Assembly (NCBI GenBank): GCA_023488645.1
Contig: JAMDDL010000024.1
Location: 1 to 21,016, forward strand
Reading direction: 5' to 3'
Source of the DNA: Actinomycetota bacterium
Lineage (GTDB): Bacteria > Actinomycetota > Humimicrobiia > Humimicrobiales > Humimicrobiaceae
Length of the DNA: 21,016 nucleotides
A program made the translations under genes and the position numbers. The notes below the pieces were generated by a model, which was given only the letters and a program-made list of their open reading frames with translations, was not told the origin of the DNA and did no database searches. This document shows, one piece after another, positions 15,652-21,016 of the stretch. Position 1 is the stretch's first letter. Every line of letters starts with the position of its first letter.

Positions 15652-16743
15652 TCAGACATTATTAATTTTTGCAAGTTCAGCCTTAAGTACTTTTATCTTG
15701 TCTACAGGTGTAGGATTTATATTATTTAAAAGTGCAAGATAAACACTTACCATTCCGCCAAGATACATAATACTTAACGCTTTTTCAAAATCAGATTTTC
15801 CTTCAACTTCAATTTCAATAATTTTACTGAAATTATCCCTTATAAGCTTTTGTGTGGTATTAATTCTTGTATTTATTTTTTGCGACTGTGTCCCGTCTTT
15901 AAAGATTATAAGAACAAAATTTTTTGTTATTTCTTTCAGCCTTTCCCATCCTACTGTTTCATTATGATTTAATTCAGGAAACTCATTCCAGAAACCCGGA
16001 CATTTTGAATTTTCATTTACCTGGCATTTCCACCTGAAGGCAACAGATGCCATGACTCCTTCAAAACCATAAATAACAGGAAGACCGCTCCCAATTTCCA
16101 GAGCTATTTTTTTTGCAAAGTTTTCCCGGGCAGGAACATTCCTGTTATACATTTCTGATTTTTCCCTCACTGTCTCAATTGCCCTCTCAATTATCTTCAT
16201 ATCAGCTTTAATAATTCCAAGTCTTGCCAGCAAAATATATAAGGGCAGAAATAAATATCCTGCAGCAGCCCTTGGCTGATAGCTGCCTGGAACTTTCACA
16301 AGGCATTTGCTGTTTTCAAGCGCCAGTTTTTCCATTTTACCGCCCGATGTTGAAAATATAACTTCACATCCTCTTTTTAAAGCTTCTTCTGCAATGGCGA
16401 TAGTTTCTTCAGTGTCTCCTGAATAACTTACGGCAATCACAAGCCAGCCTTTATTAATAAAAGCCGGAAGCTTATAACCCTTGACTATTTCAACCGGCAG
16501 TTGAATTTCATATTTCACCAGATTCTTTATAATATCTCCGCTAAAACCTGAGCCACCCATGCCCGAAAATGCAATTCCTGTAAAATTTTTGTTTTTAATT
16601 TTTGATATATCTGTTTTTTCTCCGATAATCTTTGCCTGCTGAAGCTGCCTGTAAAAATTTTCCTCAACGCCAAGCATATCTTCGGTATCCAGGGCTTTAA
16701 TTTTTTCCGGATCATCAAGTATATTGCCGCCAAATATATTCAT
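15652..16743 (-). CDS. Bifunctional phosphoglucose/phosphomannose isomerase (SIS domain)
   Basis: This family interconverts glucose-6-P, fructose-6-P and mannose-6-P. The 363 residues hold two SIS subdomains. The first has FSGMGGSGFSGD (59-70) and SYSGDTEET (106-114) for sugar-phosphate binding; STSGGK lies at 131-136. The family block CPGFWNEFPELNHNETVGWE supplies likely catalytic Glu254 and His260, equivalent to the pair in the Pyrobaculum enzyme. The start codon ATG at 16743 overlaps the phosphomannomutase stop (TAATG), with GGAGG about 8 nt upstream, so the two are translationally coupled. Mycobacteria carry a SIS protein of this family next to manB, which supports the actinobacterial reading. 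Here it likely feeds mannose-6-P to the mutase. Confidence 0.93.
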   Translation of the reverse strand: MNIFGGNILDDPEKIKALDTEDMLGVEENFYRQLQQAKIIGEKTDISKIKNKNFTGIAFSGMGGSGFSGDIIKNLVKYEIQLPVEIVKGYKLPAFINKGWLVIAVSYSGDTEETIAIAEEALKRGCEVIFSTSGGKMEKLALENSKCLVKVPGSYQPRAAAGYLFLPLYILLARLGIIKADMKIIERAIETVREKSEMYNRNVPARENFAKKIALEIGSGLPVIYGFEGVMASVAFRWKCQVNENSKCPGFWNEFPELNHNETVGWERLKEITKNFVLIIFKDGTQSQKINTRINTTQKLIRDNFSKIIEIEVEGKSDFEKALSIMYLGGMVSVYLALLNNINPTPVDKIKVLKAELAKINNV

Positions 16744-18218
16744 TATAATTTTCCTCCTGCCACTACTTCTTTTCCGATTTTTAATAAATCCTCAAGCCTG
16801 CTTTGACTGTAACTTTCCGCATAAACCCTTACAACTGCTTCAGTTCCGCTTGCCCTTATCATTATCCAGCTTCCATCTTCCAGAATATATTTAAAACCAT
16901 CTATTTTTACAACTTCTTTTACCTTTTCCCTTTCAATAGGAACCGGAATTTTTAATTTTAACAGGGATTTAAGTTTTTCTCCTTCTTTGATATCAATCTC
17001 ATAGTCATTTCGTTCATAAACAAAATATCCATATCGTGCATAAATTTGCTCAAGTATCTGATTTAATGATTTTTTTTCTTCTGCCATTATTTCAAGCAGT
17101 TTAAGTCCCATAAGCATCCCGTCTCTTTCAGGAATGTATCCATAAGTCCAGAGCCCTCCGCTTTCCTCTCCACCCATTGCTACATCACCTTTCATTATTT
17201 CCTCACTTATATATTTAAAACCTACCGGTGTGGTAAATAATTCAAGATTATTTTTCTTTGCCATTCTGTCAATGATTGAAGAAGTTGTAACAGTTTTTAT
17301 AACCCTTCCCTTTGCCTTCTTATTTTTAATCAAATTATCAAGAACTATTGCAAATATATGATGCGAGCTTATAAAATTTCCATCCTCTCCTATGGCTCCA
17401 ATTCTGTCAGCATCACCGTCAATGCAAATGCCTGCCCTTATTTTATTTTGCATTATATAATTTCTGGCTTCCAGAATATTATCACCGATGGGTTCAGGAT
17501 TGATTCCTCCAAAGGCAGGGTTAAAAACGTTATGAATTTCATGTACCTTTGCAAGACCCAATTCTTTTAAAATTGAAAGATAAATATTTTGTCCTGCTCC
17601 ATACATGGGATCAATTAAAACATCAAAATTAACTTCTTTTATAAGTTTTGTATTTATAAGACTGAATATTTGTTTTTTATAGTCAGGTAAAAAATTGTCT
17701 GTTTCAAAATCTGATACCCGGTTATTATTTTCTCCCTTATCGTTGATAAGGTTTGCAATTTTACCACTGCACAGGTTACTTATTTCATTATTTACGAAAT
17801 CTTCAATGTCGCTCACAATATCCATTGTTGCTGATCCGCCATAAGGTCCTTTTATTTTATAACCGTTATATTTATAAGGATTATGACTTGCAGTAATCAT
17901 TATTCCAAGATCGGCTTGCCTTGAAATAACTGCATTGGATAAAACAGGTGTCGGGATAAAGGTTTGCGAAAGAACTGTTTCAATCTTGTTTGAGGAAAAT
18001 GTTTCTGCCGCACTTTTTGCAAACAAATCAGACAGAAATCTTGTATCATAGCCGATTACTACTTTAGGATTTCTGCCTTTTAAAACGGATTTATTTTTTA
18101 AATATTTACTGATTCCATGTGAAATAATCTTAATATTTTCAACTGTAAAATCTTTTGCTATAATTCCGCGCCAGCCGTCAGTTCCAAATTTTATGATTTT
18201 ATTTTCAATGTCTGACAA
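16743..18218 (-). CDS. manB: Phosphomannomutase/phosphoglucomutase
   Basis: This enzyme interconverts the 6- and 1-phosphates of mannose and/or glucose. All four family motifs are present: phosphoserine loop TASHNP with Ser111, metal loop DGDADR (267-272), sugar loop GEESGG (350-355) and C-terminal phosphate loop RASGTEAVVRVY. Length 491 aa is slightly above the usual 450-470. The start is TTG at 18218 with GGAAAG 5 nt upstream; the next residues, SDIENKIIKFGTDGWRG, match the family's N-terminus, so a later start is excluded. Overlap with the isomerase gene by 1 nt and proximity to gmd and a GDP-mannose pyrophosphorylase-like gene favour mannose as the main substrate; dual specificity is likely. 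Confidence 0.93.
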   Translation of the reverse strand: MSDIENKIIKFGTDGWRGIIAKDFTVENIKIISHGISKYLKNKSVLKGRNPKVVIGYDTRFLSDLFAKSAAETFSSNKIETVLSQTFIPTPVLSNAVISRQADLGIMITASHNPYKYNGYKIKGPYGGSATMDIVSDIEDFVNNEISNLCSGKIANLINDKGENNNRVSDFETDNFLPDYKKQIFSLINTKLIKEVNFDVLIDPMYGAGQNIYLSILKELGLAKVHEIHNVFNPAFGGINPEPIGDNILEARNYIMQNKIRAGICIDGDADRIGAIGEDGNFISSHHIFAIVLDNLIKNKKAKGRVIKTVTTSSIIDRMAKKNNLELFTTPVGFKYISEEIMKGDVAMGGEESGGLWTYGYIPERDGMLMGLKLLEIMAEEKKSLNQILEQIYARYGYFVYERNDYEIDIKEGEKLKSLLKLKIPVPIEREKVKEVVKIDGFKYILEDGSWIMIRASGTEAVVRVYAESYSQSRLEDLLKIGKEVVAGGKL

Positions 18219-18246
18219 ATTACTTTCCAGTCTTTTTGGTTTTTTA

Positions 18247-18273
18247 ATTATATATGCTTTATGAAATCTGCAA
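18247..18273 (-). promoter_or_regulatory. Candidate promoter upstream of manB
   Basis: On the minus strand TTGCAG (18273-18268) and a perfect TATAAT (18252-18247) occur in the 90-bp gmd-manB gap, 29 nt before the manB start codon. The 15-nt spacer is short for a sigma-70 type site, so this is tentative. Confidence 0.3.
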
Positions 18274-18308
18274 TTTCGGGAGTACAGTTGATTATCTGTT
18301 TTAAATGG

Positions 18309-19271
18309 TTATCTGCCTGCCAGTAATTTGTAATCAGCATCAACCATCATCTTAACCAGACCTTCAAAATTTACTTTAGGCTTCCATCCCAACTGCTCTC
18401 TTGCTTTTGATGAATCACCTATTAAAAGCTCCACTTCTGCAGGCCTTATTAATCGGGGATCAATTTTAATATGATCTTTCCAGTTAAGATTCAGATAACC
18501 AAAGGCAATTTCAACAAGTTCCTGAACGGAATGAGTTTCCCCTGTTGCAATAACAAAATTATCAGGTTTGTTATGCTGAAGCATCATCCACATGGCTTCA
18601 ACATAATCCCCTGCAAATCCCCAGTCTCTTTTTGCATCAAGATTTCCCATATATATAACATCCTGCAGACCAAGCTTAATTCTTACCGCATTATATGTAA
18701 CTTTTCTTGTAACAAATTCAAGACCTCTTCTTGGAGACTCATGATTAAACAGTATCCCTGAACATCCGAAAATATTGTAGCTTTCTCTATAATTTACAGT
18801 AATATAATGTCCGTAAGTTTTTGCAACCCCGTATGGACTTCTTGGATATAAGGGTGTGGTTTCCTTTTGAGGAACTTCCTGTACCTTGCCAAACATTTCA
18901 GAGCTGGATGCCTGGTAAAATTTAATATCTTTGTTGACATGTCTTATTGCTTCAAGAATCCTTGTAACTCCAAGCCCGGTAAATTCTCCTGTCAGCACCG
19001 GCTGATCCCATGATGTGGGAACAAAGGATTGAGCTGCCAGATTATATATCTCATCCGGATTTGCTTCCTTAACAGCGCTTATTATTGAAAACTGATCAAG
19101 CAGGTCTGCCTGAAGGAATTTTATCCTGTCTCTTATGTGTTCAATACGGCCAAAATTTTCTGTGGAGGAACGTCTTACCATGCCATAAACTTCATAACCT
19201 TTTGCAAGTAATAATTCAGCAAGATAAGAACCATCCTGACCGGTAATTCCTGTAATAAGTGCTTTTTTCAA
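18309..19271 (-). CDS. gmd: GDP-mannose 4,6-dehydratase
   Basis: Gmd turns GDP-D-mannose into GDP-4-dehydro-6-deoxy-D-mannose. It is a short-chain dehydratase with the Rossmann motif TGITGQDGSYLAE (7-19), including GxxGxxG at 8-14. Catalytic Ser123 and Glu125 lie in ASSSEMFGK, and Tyr147/Lys151 in PYGVAKTYGH; the spacing matches E. coli Gmd Thr132, Glu134, Tyr156 and Lys160. The conserved NHESPRRG stretch (176-183) is present. At 320 residues it is a compact Gmd. The start is TTG at 19271 with a strong AAGGAGG 5 nt upstream. The gene lies between a GDP-mannose pyrophosphorylase-like gene (35 nt away) and manB, and rmd is two genes upstream. Confidence 0.96.
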   Translation of the reverse strand: MKKALITGITGQDGSYLAELLLAKGYEVYGMVRRSSTENFGRIEHIRDRIKFLQADLLDQFSIISAVKEANPDEIYNLAAQSFVPTSWDQPVLTGEFTGLGVTRILEAIRHVNKDIKFYQASSSEMFGKVQEVPQKETTPLYPRSPYGVAKTYGHYITVNYRESYNIFGCSGILFNHESPRRGLEFVTRKVTYNAVRIKLGLQDVIYMGNLDAKRDWGFAGDYVEAMWMMLQHNKPDNFVIATGETHSVQELVEIAFGYLNLNWKDHIKIDPRLIRPAEVELLIGDSSKAREQLGWKPKVNFEGLVKMMVDADYKLLAGR

Positions 19272-19306
19272 AAAAGCCTCCTTAAATATTTGAATTAATA
19301 TAAAAA

Positions 19307-20422
19307 TTAAAAACTTATCTGACTTTTGTTTATATTTGAATTTATATTTACTTTAATACCGTTCCTGAAAATATTTCCATCCTCTATAACTGTATTATCT
19401 CCAATAATAGAATTACCATCTATTATCACTTTTTCGCCAACCCTGACATTATATGACAGAATTGAATCTTTAATAATGCAATTTCTGCCTATTTTACATC
19501 CGTCAAACAAAATACTTCCACCAATGTTTGAGCCTGCAGAAATATGACAGTTATTTCCAATAACCGTAAGAGGATTGATAACTGCACCGCTTTCAATAAT
19601 ACAATTTTCGCCGATCACAACCGGACCTGAAAGAAGACTTTCCTTGAAAAATTTTGTAAATTTCCCGATATAAATATTTTCAAACAATTCTTCCCCCGGA
19701 AAATTAAAGCTGATTTTTCCATTTAAAATATCCTGATGCGCCTGCAGATATTTTACAGGAGTACCCAAATCAAGCCAGTATGCATTTGAAACATATCCAT
19801 AAATTCTATAGCCTATTTCAAGCGAATTGGGGAAAAGCCCTCTTTCAAAAGAATAGTTTTCCTTTGGCGGAACCAGATCAAGAAGTTTCCTTTCAATTAT
19901 ATAAGTTCCTGCATTTATAAGATTTGTTGTTATTTCATCCCAGCTTGGTTTTTCAAGAAACTTTTGCACTCTGCCATCATTGTCAAGCGGAACAAGTCCG
20001 TAGGCAGTAGGGTCTTCAACCGGAGTAAGCGCAATTGTTATGTCTGATTTTTTTCCCTTATGGTATTTGATCATTTCAGTAAGATTTATTCCTGACAGTA
20101 CGTCACCGTTAAAAACCATAAAACTTTCACTGTCAAGATAACTTTCCACATTCTTGACTGCTCCGCATGTTCCAAGAGGAACTTCTTCAGTAACATAATT
20201 TATCCTTACTCCCAGTTCTTTTCCTTCTCCAAAATAATTTTCAAAAACTTCAGGAAGATAGCCTGTAGATAAAATTATGTCCTTAATTCCATGAGATTTA
20301 ATCCACGAAATAAAATTATGCATAAACGGTTTATTTACCAGCGGAAGCATGGGTTTGGGATTTAAATAAGTAAGAGGCCTTATTCTTGTTCCAAAACCCC
20401 CTGCAAGTATAACTGCTTTCAT
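19307..20422 (-). CDS. Mannose-1-phosphate guanylyltransferase-like protein with left-handed beta-helix
   Basis: The signature LAGGFGTRIRPLT (6-18), PKP lysine (22-24), FNGDVLSGINL and YWLDLGTPVKYLQ identify a sugar-1-phosphate nucleotidyltransferase. Hexapeptide repeats of a left-handed beta-helix fill the region after about 240 (such as IGENCIIESGAVINPLTVIG). Its place between rmd and gmd, with which it shares the pathway, makes GTP plus mannose-1-P to GDP-mannose the best guess. RmlA-like or glucose-1-P activity cannot be excluded from sequence alone. The ATG at 20422 overlaps the rmd stop as ATGA, implying coupling. It is paralogous to the gene at 11909-13042: similar length and the same domain order but clearly diverged. 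Confidence 0.9.
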   Translation of the reverse strand: MKAVILAGGFGTRIRPLTYLNPKPMLPLVNKPFMHNFISWIKSHGIKDIILSTGYLPEVFENYFGEGKELGVRINYVTEEVPLGTCGAVKNVESYLDSESFMVFNGDVLSGINLTEMIKYHKGKKSDITIALTPVEDPTAYGLVPLDNDGRVQKFLEKPSWDEITTNLINAGTYIIERKLLDLVPPKENYSFERGLFPNSLEIGYRIYGYVSNAYWLDLGTPVKYLQAHQDILNGKISFNFPGEELFENIYIGKFTKFFKESLLSGPVVIGENCIIESGAVINPLTVIGNNCHISAGSNIGGSILFDGCKIGRNCIIKDSILSYNVRVGEKVIIDGNSIIGDNTVIEDGNIFRNGIKVNINSNINKSQISF

Positions 20423-21016
20423 ACTTTTTCCCTCCAGTAATCCAGTGTGTCTTTCAGTGCCTGTTTAATTGTATAATCAGGAATCCATCCTGTATGTTTT
20501 TTTAATTTTGAATTATCTCCATATACTGTTTCATTATCAACAGGTCTTAACTTGGAACTATCAATCTTTATTTCAATATTTTTTACTTTACTGTAAGACA
20601 AAAGTATGTCAAGAAGTTCAGAAATCCTTTGTTTTTCACCGGAGCATATATTATATACTTCTCCAGGCTTGCCTTTATTCATAATATAATAATAAGCCTT
20701 GATAACATCTCTTACATCCAGAAAATCTCTATATGCTGCAAGATTTCCTACATAAATTTCCGGCTGCCTTATCCCCTTTTCTATCTCCGCAATCTGTTTT
20801 GCAAAATCTGAACATACAAACCTTTCTGACTGTACCGGACCTATATGGTTAAAGGAACGGCTTACAAAAACAGGAATCTTATATGCCACAAAATAAGTTG
20901 TTGAAAAAAAGTCAAGCGCTGATTTGCTTATTGCATAAGGATTGGTAGGTAAAATTTTTGCATCTTCAGTAATTGGACTGCAATTATTTTTCATAATTTC
21001 GTATTCTTCAGCAGTA
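20419..21016 (-). CDS. rmd: GDP-4-dehydro-6-deoxy-D-mannose reductase (5' end outside window)
   Basis: Rmd reduces the Gmd product at C4 to GDP-D-rhamnose. Only the C-terminal 198 or so residues are present; the frame stays open through the window edge, and the ATG at 20994 is internal. The visible part includes the catalytic tyrosine-lysine segment NPYAISK, then the Rmd-like blocks SRSFNHIGPVQ, VGNLAAYRDFLDVRDV, GEVYNICSGEKQ and LRPVDNETVYGD, ending in LDYWREKV. The blocks fit Rmd better than GDP-fucose synthase (Fcl). It overlaps the nucleotidyltransferase by 4 nt. The missing N-terminus would hold the NADPH-binding GxxGxxG. Confidence 0.88.
   Translation of the reverse strand, partial: TAEEYEIMKNNCSPITEDAKILPTNPYAISKSALDFFSTTYFVAYKIPVFVSRSFNHIGPVQSERFVCSDFAKQIAEIEKGIRQPEIYVGNLAAYRDFLDVRDVIKAYYYIMNKGKPGEVYNICSGEKQRISELLDILLSYSKVKNIEIKIDSSKLRPVDNETVYGDNSKLKKHTGWIPDYTIKQALKDTLDYWREKV

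Noticed and set aside
1..21016. CRISPR array, tRNA genes, prophage or toxin-antitoxin system
   Set aside because: I saw no regular spaced repeats, no tRNA cloverleaf apart from the tmRNA end, and no phage or toxin-like genes.

Overview
The window is AT-rich, gene-dense bacterial chromosome, roughly one third G+C by eye. Eighteen protein genes and the tmRNA gene can be supported. All but one lie on the minus strand as one long co-directional train, read from right to left. The exception is a truncated ABC-2 permease at the far left, which runs convergently into the 3' end of the tmRNA gene.

Right to left, the train has four parts. (1) A nucleotide-sugar block: rmd (partial), a nucleotidyltransferase, gmd, a phosphomannomutase/phosphoglucomutase and a bifunctional phosphoglucose/phosphomannose isomerase. 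Together these encode every step from fructose-6-phosphate to GDP-D-rhamnose. (2) ahcY and mtnA, which recycle the by-products of SAM use, followed by a second sugar-nucleotidyltransferase and comF. (3) hpf, secA and prfB. The prfB gene is split by a programmed +1 frameshift at CUU UGA, so the real protein is 371 aa rather than the 317-aa downstream frame alone. (4) A division and quality-control block: ftsE, ftsX, a coiled-coil/LytM M23 hydrolase, ctpA, smpB and ssrA. FtsEX probably drives the M23 hydrolase. SmpB and tmRNA form the trans-translation pair.

The gene order suggests a deep-branching, low-GC actinobacterial lineage, probably uncultured. From memory, the series secA, hpf, comF, ahcY, SIS-type isomerase, manB, manC-like and the series prfB, ftsE, ftsX, smpB both run in these orders in Mycobacterium and Streptomyces. 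The secA-prfB link is also Firmicutes-like, and no rRNA is present, so the assignment is an inference.

Most of the window is housekeeping and I see no clear new multi-gene system. The less ordinary items are non-coding. One is an 18-bp direct duplicate of the ssrA 3' end beside a GC-rich patch. Another is a 144-bp element upstream of hpf closed by perfect 16-bp inverted repeats. Protein-level oddities are a roughly 45-residue insertion in the ComF zinc-binding region, a short AhcY without the usual C-terminal tail, and several TTG starts.
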